This document shows positions 58,672-64,000 of a stretch of 64,000 nt of DNA, one piece after another. Every line of letters begins with the position of its first letter. Positions within the stretch are counted from its first letter, which is position 1. Under the pieces are notes generated by a model, which was not told where the DNA came from, searched no databases, and saw only the letters and a list, made by a program, of their open reading frames with translations. The position numbers and the translations under genes are program-made. The DNA lies in NCBI GenBank assembly GCA_947626775.1, contig CANQTL010000006.1:39466-103465 (forward strand), in the 5' to 3' direction. The stretch comes from an uncultured Lachnospiraceae bacterium (GTDB lineage: Bacteria > Bacillota > Clostridia > Lachnospirales > Lachnospiraceae).

Positions 58672-60468
58672 TTACGTTGTGACGTTATCGTCAATCATCC
58701 CGATAAACGAGATGGTCATCTTGATCAGGCCGAAGGCAAAGAGCAGGGACAGGAAAGCGCGGCTTAACCTGCTCACGGACTCAAAGGGCGAAAGATCGAT
58801 CTCGATATCCTCATGGATCCCGTAGCGCGGCAGATACAGGGGCAGCTTAAACACAGGCGTCTTTGGCGCTTCGGACAGCTTCGTCAAAAGATAGTAAATA
58901 TCCCAGGGGATACAGAACGGGAATTTATCCTTGAGGCTCAGGCCGAAGCCGGAGAAGTCACCAGATACATCCGAGACTGCATCATCAAAATCAAAATCCA
59001 AGTCCAGGCCGGGTTCTGGATCAGGATCCGGCGTAGGCGTAGGAGTCGGTGTAGGCGTGGGAGTAGGCGCAGGGTTCGGATCAGCGCCGGGCGTCGGGTC
59101 GCCGATCGGGTGCGCATCAGGAGACGGCCAGTAAATCGGTTCTTTCTCCGGGTCAGGCTGGAGAGCAGGGTTAGGCGATAAATCCGGCATCTCCTGCGGG
59201 GACAAACCGGGAAGCAGTTCAGGAAGCACCTCAGGCGCTAACTCTGGATCAACGCCGGGCATTAAGCCCTTGATTGCATCAGCAAGCTGCTGCGGGGCGA
59301 ACTGATTCTGCAGTACGCTTAAACCGAGCGCTTTCATCAGATCAATCAGCTGGCGCAGAGAAAGGCCGACATTCACCAGAGGGTCAATAAGCTGGCCCTG
59401 CCAATAGTCGTCATCCGCAAGCCAGTCCGCATTGCGGTAAACTTTGCTATAATTCAAAGCATCAGTTACCGCCCCCGTTCCTTTAAGATAAGCCTCCGCT
59501 TCTGCTACGGATGAAAAAACAGGAAAATTGCAAGAATAAGCTAAATTACTCCCACCGAAAGAAGAAGAATACAATCCGGGAGATAATTGAGTTAACTCCT
59601 TAAAAGAACTAGAAAGTCCATCAATAACATTACCTGAAAATTCAGAAGGAACAACAATCCCAGAATACGATAATTGATAAAATTTTAAATAATAAGAACC
59701 GCCGATACCCGGCTTTATATCATTAAAAAATACAGCTGCCTGAGGACGGTCTGAAACTAAATGAAAGTCAGAAGTCTCAAATTCATAATATAATTCTTTA
59801 TTTAAATAAAAACTGGCATGCAGGCCAACAGAATAATCATACATAGTACCAGACCACTGTTCGTTAATATCAGACTGTGTAATATTGCCAAAAGACTCAA
59901 ACACAGCGGCCTCTGCTTCGGTCAACTCTTCACCGTCAAACCACTTATGATAAAGTTTAGATGCCGCATCATAAAACCATACTGCACCCATTGCTGTAAA
60001 TTTCACTAACATATCAGGAGAAATTAAATGAACTTTACCATCTTTATTATCATTATCATCGTCGTTATCATCATCAGGATCAGGAGCGCCGCCTTGAATA
60101 ACTTCCCAGGCAGTATTCTGAACATAATCAAGGGCTTCTGAACCTAACACATATGCTTGCCCGTGCGGATCATAACAACTAATAACCCAAGCGTTACGGA
60201 TGTCCTGTTCGTCGATCTTCATAGAATCAACAAACGCCTTGCCGACACGGGCAATACTAACATCGTCGCTATTCGCTGCCATACTGCCGCCACAATATAC
60301 AGCAAAAAGAGTTCCTATATACAAACATATTTCATAAATGGTTTCCTCAGAAAGCGCAGCCGCTACAGCAGGACCCATTGCTTCCACTTGAGACGCGCCC
60401 ACATAGGAAGAGCCTACAGAAAAAGACAATAAAACGATAGACAGAAAAGTAACAAGTATCCGTTTCAT
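58672..60468 (-). CDS. pIII-like adsorption / minor coat protein
   Basis: About 598 aa. An N-terminal signal peptide (MKRILVTFLSIVLLSFSVGS ... GAS) is followed by a ~430-residue extracellular region. Then come a Pro-rich linker with PTPTPTPTPTP and PDPDPEPG (~425-475), a C-terminal domain and one membrane helix near the end (FLSLLFAFGLIKMTISFIGM). This plan (signal, receptor domains, flexible linker, membrane-anchored C-domain) is that of pIII. ATG 60468 has AAAGGGTGAT upstream. The N-terminal half is clearly AT-richer than the C-terminal half, suggesting exchange of the receptor-binding part between phages. The host receptor is unknown. Confidence 0.8.
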   Translation of the reverse strand: MKRILVTFLSIVLLSFSVGSSYVGASQVEAMGPAVAAALSEETIYEICLYIGTLFAVYCGGSMAANSDDVSIARVGKAFVDSMKIDEQDIRNAWVISCYDPHGQAYVLGSEALDYVQNTAWEVIQGGAPDPDDDNDDDNDNKDGKVHLISPDMLVKFTAMGAVWFYDAASKLYHKWFDGEELTEAEAAVFESFGNITQSDINEQWSGTMYDYSVGLHASFYLNKELYYEFETSDFHLVSDRPQAAVFFNDIKPGIGGSYYLKFYQLSYSGIVVPSEFSGNVIDGLSSSFKELTQLSPGLYSSSFGGSNLAYSCNFPVFSSVAEAEAYLKGTGAVTDALNYSKVYRNADWLADDDYWQGQLIDPLVNVGLSLRQLIDLMKALGLSVLQNQFAPQQLADAIKGLMPGVDPELAPEVLPELLPGLSPQEMPDLSPNPALQPDPEKEPIYWPSPDAHPIGDPTPGADPNPAPTPTPTPTPTPTPDPDPEPGLDLDFDFDDAVSDVSGDFSGFGLSLKDKFPFCIPWDIYYLLTKLSEAPKTPVFKLPLYLPRYGIHEDIEIDLSPFESVSRLSRAFLSLLFAFGLIKMTISFIGMIDDNVTT

Positions 60469-60479
60469 AATTATCACCC

Positions 60480-60508
60480 TTTACATCCTCAAAAATAAAA
60501 ACTATAAT
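60480..60508 (+). promoter_or_regulatory. Promoter for the plus-strand phage gene
   Basis: TTTACA (60480-60485), 17 nt, TATAAT (60503-60508), 20 nt before the ATG at 60529. Confidence 0.6.
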
Positions 60509-60528
60509 CATAGTCGGAGGAATTCAGT

Positions 60529-60819
60529 ATGGATTTTATTATATTTCTGATAGAAGAAAACCCCGACAGTATATTCAATGCAATCATAATAAGTGTTTTT
60601 ATATTTTTCCTATATCGTACATATGGCAGAAAACAAAAAATAAAAGTTGTCAAAGCACCAACACGAAAGGAAATCATAAAACAACGTAAAAAAGAAAGAC
60701 GAATCCGAAAAATAAAACGAATATTTCATATCCCATACAAAGGACAAGCAAAAATGTATAAATATGATAAAACAACGCCATACATTGAAGCTGCTTGGGA
60801 GGAACTCAAAAAGCATTAG
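60529..60819 (+). CDS. AT-rich accessory membrane protein on the opposite strand (96 aa)
   Basis: The only prophage gene read on the plus strand. One N-terminal membrane helix (FNAIIISVFIFFLYRTYG) is followed by a very basic Lys/Arg segment (KEIIKQRKKERRIRKIKRIF) and an acidic end. CGGAGG precedes the ATG and a near-consensus promoter lies just upstream. Base composition is much more AT-rich than its neighbours, and its last 4 nt overlap the convergent Cys-rich gene. Such independently transcribed, compositionally different genes are often accessory (moron) genes, for example exclusion factors. Function unknown. Confidence 0.65.
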   Translation: MDFIIFLIEENPDSIFNAIIISVFIFFLYRTYGRKQKIKVVKAPTRKEIIKQRKKERRIRKIKRIFHIPYKGQAKMYKYDKTTPYIEAAWEELKKH

Positions 60820-60989
60820 ATACACTTATCATTCAGCATGCAGTAGTAGCAGCTGGGGGACAGCTCCAGCGCCTGCAGGCAGACACTGCAGTACTCCGGC
60901 AGCGGCGCCTTATACGGATCATGGCAGAACCCGGAATCCATGCTTTCTTCTATGCTGTATGCTTCTTTCGTCTCTTTCCAGTTTCCCAT
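60816..60989 (-). CDS. Small Cys-rich protein (57 aa), possible zinc ribbon
   Basis: MGNWKETKEAYSIEESMDSG, then a stretch with C22, C34, C37, C47, C50 and C56: FCHDPYKAPLPEYCSVC and SCYYCMLNDKCI. Two CxxC pairs suggest a zinc-binding fold. GAGGGG lies 6 nt before the ATG and overlaps the stop codon of the preceding 32-aa gene, so the two are translationally coupled. Function unknown; a transcription or assembly factor is possible. Confidence 0.6.
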   Translation of the reverse strand: MGNWKETKEAYSIEESMDSGFCHDPYKAPLPEYCSVCLQALELSPSCYYCMLNDKCI

Positions 60990-60998
60990 GTCTGCCCC

Positions 60999-61097
60999 TC
61001 AAAACTCCGTCAGCTTATAGTACAGCTCCTGAAGCTTCACCCCGAGCCGGCGGAGATATATTTTCATCTTAAAATACAAGTCATCAAACCTGTTCAT
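60999..61097 (-). CDS. Small basic amphipathic protein (32 aa)
   Basis: MNRFDDLYFKMKIYLRRLGV followed by KLQELYYKLTEF: one Lys/Arg/Tyr-rich amphipathic helix, no membrane segment. A strong AAGGAG site precedes the ATG. First gene after the coat-protein terminator, coupled to the Cys-rich gene downstream. Function unknown. Confidence 0.55.
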   Translation of the reverse strand: MNRFDDLYFKMKIYLRRLGVKLQELYYKLTEF

Positions 61098-61107
61098 TTC
61101 TTTCTCC

Positions 61108-61138
61108 TTGAAAACAGGGCGGGCAATCATACCCGCCC
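61108..61138 (-). terminator. Terminator after the major coat protein gene
   Basis: GGGCGGG/CCCGCCC stem (61132-61138 with 61117-61123) and following TGTTTTC on the minus strand. A strong terminator directly behind gene VIII is also present in Ff phages, where it raises coat-protein expression over gene III. Confidence 0.75.
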
Positions 61139-61158
61139 CGGTACGCCAAGCTTACAGC

Positions 61159-61320
61159 TTAGCCGGCCACACTCCGGAAGAAGTTAAGACCGATACGGAC
61201 CGCCAGCTGGATCCCCATGATCGCCAGACCGGCAGGCAGGGCAACAGCCATCATCTCCAGCACGTCGGACTTGATGGTCGTGGTCGCGGTAGTAAACGCC
61301 TGTTTCATTCCTTCATCCAT
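61159..61320 (-). CDS. Probable major coat protein (pVIII-like, 53 aa)
   Basis: MDEGMKQAFTTATTTIKSDV is a polar, slightly acidic start, followed by a hydrophobic helix (LEMMAVALPAGLAIMGIQLA) and a short end with Arg residues (VRIGLNFFRSVAG). This polar-hydrophobic-basic plan and the size fit inovirus major coat proteins. There is no obvious cleavable signal peptide, which is a difference from Ff pVIII. GAGGTGAAAAAGG precedes the ATG. A strong terminator follows 20 nt after the stop. Confidence 0.75.
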   Translation of the reverse strand: MDEGMKQAFTTATTTIKSDVLEMMAVALPAGLAIMGIQLAVRIGLNFFRSVAG

Positions 61321-61353
61321 TCCTTTTTCACCTCTTTCCTTTTTCGTAAGCGC

Positions 61354-61527
61354 TTAACTCTTGATTATATTTACCAGGCTTAAAGCCTTATAAATACCGT
61401 ATGCTATGATGTCTAACAGGGAGGTCAGCATGAAGCCCAGGCCGATCCCGTACTTTGCGAGAAACAGCAGCACATCCACTGCTGAATCCGCATCCATGAC
61501 AGTAAAGATATTTAACAGCTGATCCAT
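61354..61527 (-). CDS. Small phage membrane protein (57 aa)
   Basis: MDQLLNIFTVMDADSAVDVL, then two hydrophobic stretches (LFLAKYGIGLGFMLTSLLDI and YGIYKALSLVNII). AAGGAGG precedes ATG 61527. It lies immediately before the major coat gene, where Ff phages encode the minor coat proteins pVII and pIX. It could be such a protein or a second coat-like subunit. Confidence 0.65.
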   Translation of the reverse strand: MDQLLNIFTVMDADSAVDVLLFLAKYGIGLGFMLTSLLDIIAYGIYKALSLVNIIKS

Positions 61528-61537
61528 AGCTTCCTCC

Positions 61538-62215
61538 TTATCCCAGACGCATCTTCCCAAAGATAGACTCTGCAAACAGGCACCCGGCGATCACCCCGGT
61601 CAGGATCCCGGTGCCCATGCCGCAGTAGGTCTGTATCTCTTCCCATGCAAGCAGCTCCTCCTGATTGGCCAGCATCTCGGTCTGGTACTCGTAGACGTTC
61701 CCGTAATACACCGCCTGCTCGTCCCGGATCTCGGAAAGCAGCCCGTTGATGCTTTCCAGTGTCTCTAGGTTCGCAAGTTCCGCCTGCGTGGGTTCCGGTT
61801 CCGTTTCTTCCTCTTCCCCGTCAGCCGGCGCGGATGCAGCTTCATACTCTTCCAGGTGGGACAGCTCCACGAAGTGGCCGTCAGTCGTTTCGGCCCATTC
61901 GCCGGAGACTGCGCCGGCGTCCACAAAGTACTGATAGATCCCGATATTCGGGAATACGGTATATCCCAGCTGCTGGTTGTAGTAATCGCCCAGCGTCCCG
62001 TAGGACTGGGAAGCGTTTAACACATCTACCAGCTGCCCCAGATTGTCCAGCAGTTCCATACTGTCTGTACCGGCGGCGCCGCCATCCCCGGAAGACTCAT
62101 TTTGAATATCCTGCTGCTCATTCAAAGACTCGTCAGCCCCGCTTTCCCCGCCGGCGGCGCCGCCGTCTTCATAAGGTTCAGTTTCCGTGTACTGCTCTTG
62201 ATAGTTTTCTTCCAT
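61538..62215 (-). CDS. Acidic phage protein with C-terminal membrane helix (225 aa)
   Basis: MEENYQEQYTETEPYEDGGA opens a very acidic, Gly/Glu-rich N-terminus. A middle region is rich in Tyr and Gln (YGTLGDYYNQQLGYTVFPNI), a second acidic stretch follows, then a helical segment, and one membrane helix at the end (MGTGILTGVIAGCLFAESIF). A C-terminal anchor with a large N-terminal domain would leave the domain in the cytoplasm unless exported. ATG 62215 with GAGGG upstream. No family recognised; possibly a structural or scaffold protein. Confidence 0.65.
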   Translation of the reverse strand: MEENYQEQYTETEPYEDGGAAGGESGADESLNEQQDIQNESSGDGGAAGTDSMELLDNLGQLVDVLNASQSYGTLGDYYNQQLGYTVFPNIGIYQYFVDAGAVSGEWAETTDGHFVELSHLEEYEAASAPADGEEEETEPEPTQAELANLETLESINGLLSEIRDEQAVYYGNVYEYQTEMLANQEELLAWEEIQTYCGMGTGILTGVIAGCLFAESIFGKMRLG

Positions 62216-62217
62216 GC

Positions 62218-62613
62218 TCAACCCTCGTCTTTCACATGCGGACGTTTACAGCTGATGATCACCAAGACATAGGAATCCTGCACAAAATCACAGTACAAAA
62301 ACGATTCAATCTTCACATCATGGCCGTCTACGTCCTCGATCTCCCGCAGCGTGCGGTTGATCCGGTTCTCTAAACGGACTTCGCGGCTGCGCGCTGATTC
62401 AGGATCAGATTCTTCCGGCGTACTCAGGGGAAAGATCAGGACGCGGGAGAAAAGAAACTCGTCCGGCTGCTCCGTACTCTTTCCGGCCGGCAGAAGACGG
62501 CCGGCTTTCTTATCCGCTTTTTTGTCCTTCCGTTTCTCAATCTTCCCGGTCGTATAAGAGTACACAATCAAAAGAAAGACAATCACCACAAGAAAAGTTA
62601 TCGCATTATCCAT
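62218..62613 (-). CDS. Phage membrane protein with cytoplasmic domain (131 aa)
   Basis: MDNAITFLVVIVFLLIVYSY forms an N-terminal membrane helix, followed by a Lys-rich stop-transfer (GKIEKRKDKKADKKAGR) and a soluble ~90-residue domain ending in FVQDSYVLVIISCKR. ATG 62613 follows AAAGGAGATTG. A hairpin (62635-62657) lies just upstream. No family recognised. Confidence 0.65.
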   Translation of the reverse strand: MDNAITFLVVIVFLLIVYSYTTGKIEKRKDKKADKKAGRLLPAGKSTEQPDEFLFSRVLIFPLSTPEESDPESARSREVRLENRINRTLREIEDVDGHDVKIESFLYCDFVQDSYVLVIISCKRPHVKDEG

Positions 62614-62634
62614 ACCTCAATCTCCTTTATGGAA

Positions 62635-62657
62635 AGAGGGAGCATTGCACTCCCTCT
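62635..62657 (-). other. Hairpin upstream of the 131-aa gene
   Basis: AGAGGGAG (62635-62642) pairs with CTCCCTCT (62650-62657), 7-nt loop. On the minus strand it is followed by TTCCAT, not a T run, so it may be an mRNA processing or stability element more than a terminator. The 127-nt gap between the 41-aa and 131-aa genes also holds AAGCCCGG/CCGGGCTT as a wider inverted repeat. Confidence 0.35.
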
Positions 62658-62740
62658 GATAAGCCCGGCATACTGGTTATGTAAAATCATTTACGATGAA
62701 TCTGCTCTCTGATTTCCGGAGGATATCCCGGGCTTTTTCC

Positions 62741-62866
62741 CTATTCCTTATCCTGTTTGAAGCTGCGGTTGCGGATCCTGTTAATGATATGCAGCGCGAT
62801 CACTCCGACGATCAAGAGCCCCCACACCACACCGCACACGATCCACATGATAGTCATCCAGTCCAT
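62741..62866 (-). CDS. Small phage membrane protein (41 aa)
   Basis: MDWMTIMWIVCGVVWGLLIV starts one hydrophobic helix that ends in a basic tail (NRIRNRSFKQDKE). GGAGGACGAG inside the previous gene serves as ribosome site, and the start overlaps that gene's end by 13 nt. Size, single helix and position between the ssDNA-binding protein and the coat gene fit pVII/pIX-type minor coat proteins. Confidence 0.6.
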   Translation of the reverse strand: MDWMTIMWIVCGVVWGLLIVGVIALHIINRIRNRSFKQDKE

Positions 62867-63111
62867 ACATACTCGTCCTCCATTCTGCTGATATATTCCT
62901 TCATCTCCGCGGTCTTTTCCTTGTCTTTCAGACAGGACAGATCAATAAGACCGTCAAATACGCCAAGCTTCAATATAAGATCAAGAGGCACGGCTGTTAA
63001 ATTCTCAAGTCTGGGAGAAAGTTCTTTCGATCTGGCAAGCAGATACGACTGCAGAACCGTAAGCCTCTCATACTCGTCTTCGTTGAGATACAATTCTACT
63101 GTGTGCATCAT
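62854..63111 (-). CDS. Hypothetical phage protein (85 aa)
   Basis: MMHTVELYLNEDEYERLTVL opens a short beta strand followed by helices, the pattern of ribbon-helix-helix proteins, although the second part (LENLTAVPLDLILKLGVFDG) does not fit clearly. AGGGGGAG precedes ATG 63111. It lies directly after the ssDNA-binding protein gene, so a role in gene or replication control is possible but unproven. Confidence 0.6.
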   Translation of the reverse strand: MMHTVELYLNEDEYERLTVLQSYLLARSKELSPRLENLTAVPLDLILKLGVFDGLIDLSCLKDKEKTAEMKEYISRMEDEYVWTG

Positions 63112-63121
63112 GCATCTCCCC

Positions 63122-63412
63122 CTACGACTTCGCTGCGGTCTTATCCGCCGCCTTATCTGCTGCAAGCTTCAACGGTACGATCTGCACCAGTGTCGCACGG
63201 CCCTGAAAGCCCGGCTCATAGACAAGATCCACTTCGTCGCCGACACGGAGAGAACCGCAGTCAAGGTAAGTAAAGACTTCCACGGTCTTTAACCCCATGC
63301 AGTCATTGTTCTGGCTCTCATACTCCGTGAACGGAGTGGTTGCGAACAGCTGAAAAAACTCCCTGCCCGCCTTGCTGGTTCCTTTCATTGTTCCTGTTAC
63401 TGTTACCTTCAT
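63122..63412 (-). CDS. pV-like single-stranded-DNA-binding protein
   Basis: A 96-aa protein with a small OB-like beta pattern (KVTVTGTMKGTSKAGREFFQ, TVEVFTYLDCGSLRVGDEVD, ATLVQIVPLKLA) and a Lys/Ala-rich tail (ADKAADKTAAKS). Length and layout resemble Ff gene V protein, which coats new viral ssDNA before packaging. ATG 63412 follows AAGGTGAG; the frame extends upstream but without a ribosome site. First gene of the minus-strand morphogenesis transcript. Confidence 0.7.
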   Translation of the reverse strand: MKVTVTGTMKGTSKAGREFFQLFATTPFTEYESQNNDCMGLKTVEVFTYLDCGSLRVGDEVDLVYEPGFQGRATLVQIVPLKLAADKAADKTAAKS

Positions 63413-63465
63413 GCTCTCACCTTTTCCTTTCTCTTTCCTTTTTCTGGTTTCTTTTTCTCTTTTTT

Positions 63466-63495
63466 GGAGAGCGGGAGAGCAGCTTCCCGCTCTCC
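63466..63495. other. Perfect 11-bp hairpin in the leader of the ssDNA-binding protein gene
   Basis: GGAGAGCGGGA (63466-63476) pairs with TCCCGCTCTCC (63485-63495), 8-nt loop. No T run follows on either strand. It could be an attenuation structure, an operator RNA for the ssDNA-binding protein, or a packaging hairpin. Confidence 0.45.
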
Positions 63496-63509
63496 CTTGA
63501 CAAATGAAC

Positions 63510-63528
63510 AACAAGTGTTCGACTTGTT
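63510..63528 (-). promoter_or_regulatory. Palindrome upstream of the phage transcript
   Basis: AACAAGT-GTTCG-ACTTGTT (63510-63528), a perfect 7-bp inverted repeat about 100 nt before the ssDNA-binding protein gene. It is a candidate repressor operator; no clear -35/-10 pair was found on the minus strand. Confidence 0.4.
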
Positions 63529-63550
63529 TAAAATAAATTTTACAATTCAA

Positions 63551-63566
63551 GCCATAAGTCTGTTCT
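63551..63566 (+). repeat. Right attachment repeat (attR-like)
   Basis: GCCATAAGTCTGTTCT, identical to 54201-54216. The chromosome resumes to its right. Confidence 0.7.
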
Positions 63567-63623
63567 ATATTTATATATGAATATTTATTGAGGCACATGG
63601 GAACGGGCGCGCTGTGAAGGCTG

Positions 63624-63650
63624 TGCGCAGGAGAACGGAATGCCTGCGCA
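63624..63650 (+). terminator. Probable chromosomal terminator right of the prophage
   Basis: TGCGCAGG (63624-63631) pairs with CCTGCGCA (63643-63650) and TGTTTTG follows 4 nt later. Before integration it would have stood about 60 nt after the lipoprotein stop codon, so it is probably that gene's original terminator. Confidence 0.45.
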
Positions 63651-63701
63651 GCGTGTTTTGCTGCGGCGGATAAATTTTATAAAAACACGGGCCGCAGCTT
63701 A

Positions 63702-63731
63702 TTGACAAACAGGAAAAACAAGTGCTAAAAT
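63702..63731 (+). promoter_or_regulatory. Strong promoter P1, rRNA-operon type
   Basis: TTGACA (63702-63707), 18 nt, TAAAAT (63726-63731). First of two tandem promoters near the right edge. Confidence 0.5.
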
Positions 63732-63814
63732 AAAATTCCACCGCCCAAACGGGGAGGCGGCAGACCCCTCCGGACACCGGGCCGAAAAATCTTTGAAAAA
63801 ATAAGAAAAAAGGC

Positions 63815-63843
63815 TTGACGGGCAGCGGCGGTTGTGATAGCAT
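63815..63843 (+). promoter_or_regulatory. Strong promoter P2 and leader, rRNA-operon type
   Basis: TTGACG (63815-63820), 17 nt, TAGCAT (63838-63843), preceded by an A-rich UP-like tract (63786-63812). The following leader has GCGTGTTGAGAGACGCGC and other short stems but no ORF. Tandem promoters with a long structured leader are typical of rRNA operons in Clostridia; the operon itself would begin right of the window. The rest of 63567-64000 holds nothing else I can identify. Confidence 0.45.
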
Positions 63844-64000
63844 ACTAACGTTGCGTGTTGAGAGACGCGCACGGGAGTTGGTTCCGAAGGAAGTTACTTT
63901 GAAGTAAGTTGCTGCGCAACTAGCTTCGCACTTTGACAAATAAACAGTAATGCAACCCTGAAGATTCTTTAAGGAAAAAGAGAAGAATAATTCAGAACGT

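Larger units (their letters stand above)
54201..63566 (-). mobile_element. Integrated filamentous-phage (inovirus)-like element with CRESS-type replication module
   Basis: About 9.4 kb bounded by an exact 16-bp direct repeat. Nearly all genes read on the minus strand in this order: ssDNA-binding protein, 85-, 41-, 131-, 225- and 57-aa proteins, major coat protein, terminator, 32- and 57-aa proteins, pIII-like, pVI-like, Zot/pI ATPase, origin, Rep, four small ORFs, terminator, IS30 transposase. On a circle this equals the Ff order II-V-(VII-IX)-VIII-T-III-VI-I. There is no secretin gene, as expected for a Gram-positive host. Rep and the origin are of the CRESS-DNA type, not the Ff pII type. 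Gene integrity suggests an active or recently active element. Confidence 0.85.

Noticed and set aside
59030..59080. Tandem GGCGTAGG/GTCGGTGTAG units as a DNA repeat array or CRISPR
   Set aside because: They encode the Pro-Thr linker of the pIII-like protein; units are 6-12 bp without spacers. No CRISPR array is present in the window.
63466..63495. The 11-bp hairpin as a rho-independent terminator
   Set aside because: No T run follows the stem on either strand; it is listed only as an unexplained hairpin.
63551..63590. A dif-like (XerCD) site at the right attachment repeat
   Set aside because: Aligned to the Firmicutes dif consensus, only about 4 of 11 positions match in each arm, so I do not claim Xer-mediated integration.

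Overview
The window looks like the chromosome of a spore-forming, potentially motile member of the Clostridia, most likely a Lachnospiraceae gut bacterium. Supporting features are moderately high GC with AGGAGG-type ribosome sites, a flagellin with a sigma-28-type promoter and FliS, the sporulation protein BofA beside a YaaL-like gene, a Clostridia-style Tad pilus cluster, a DUF6240 protein, CarD, ComFB and CotH families. No 16S rRNA is present, so the family assignment is inference.

Layout. 1-9.4 kb: end of a MoxR ATPase gene, a lipoprotein, a BlaI repressor with an M56-M23 fusion protease, an orphan AgrC-like kinase, a membrane phosphotransferase of the LTA-synthase type, and an ECF sigma/anti-sigma pair. 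9.5-12.4 kb: an AT-richer restriction-modification island (cytosine-5 methyltransferase with an N-terminal ribbon-helix-helix, EcoRII-like nuclease, Vsr). 12.4-27 kb: SdpR/SdpI-like pair, Tag, 2-hydroxyacid dehydrogenase, EAL-HDOD protein, AhcY, CarD, ComFB, a metal exporter, tRNA-Lys, TatD, RsmA, a large TPR/AAA-like protein and GlgB. 27-32.5 kb: flagellin locus and yaaL/bofA. 32.7-44.8 kb: a Tad/Flp pilus operon with two prepilin peptidases, pseudopilins, an FHA protein, a rhomboid protease and an SCP2 protein. 44.9-54.2 kb: HIT protein, two-subunit fumarase, tRNA-Ser, DHH phosphoesterase, YitT, a VTC-DUF4956-CotH cluster and three unrecognised genes ending in a lipoprotein.

54.2-63.6 kb is the most notable part: a 9.4-kb integrated filamentous-phage-like (inovirus) element bounded by a 16-bp exact direct repeat. 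The left copy overlaps the stop codon of the lipoprotein gene. On the minus strand it carries a pV-like ssDNA-binding protein, small membrane proteins, a probable major coat protein followed by a terminator, a pIII-like adsorption protein with a Pro-Thr linker, a pVI-like protein and a Zot/pI ATPase, in the same order as in Ff phages. Its replication module is not the Ff kind. It encodes a two-domain Rep (HUH endonuclease plus SF3 helicase) of the type found in eukaryotic CRESS-DNA viruses and related plasmids. Next to it lies a perfect 14-bp stem-loop whose loop contains TAGTATTAC, the circovirus-type origin nonanucleotide, preceded by three copies of a 10-bp iteron. An IS30-family transposase lies at the left end of the element, and no tyrosine or serine integrase is present.

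The last 430 bases hold tandem strong promoters and a leader like those ahead of rRNA operons.
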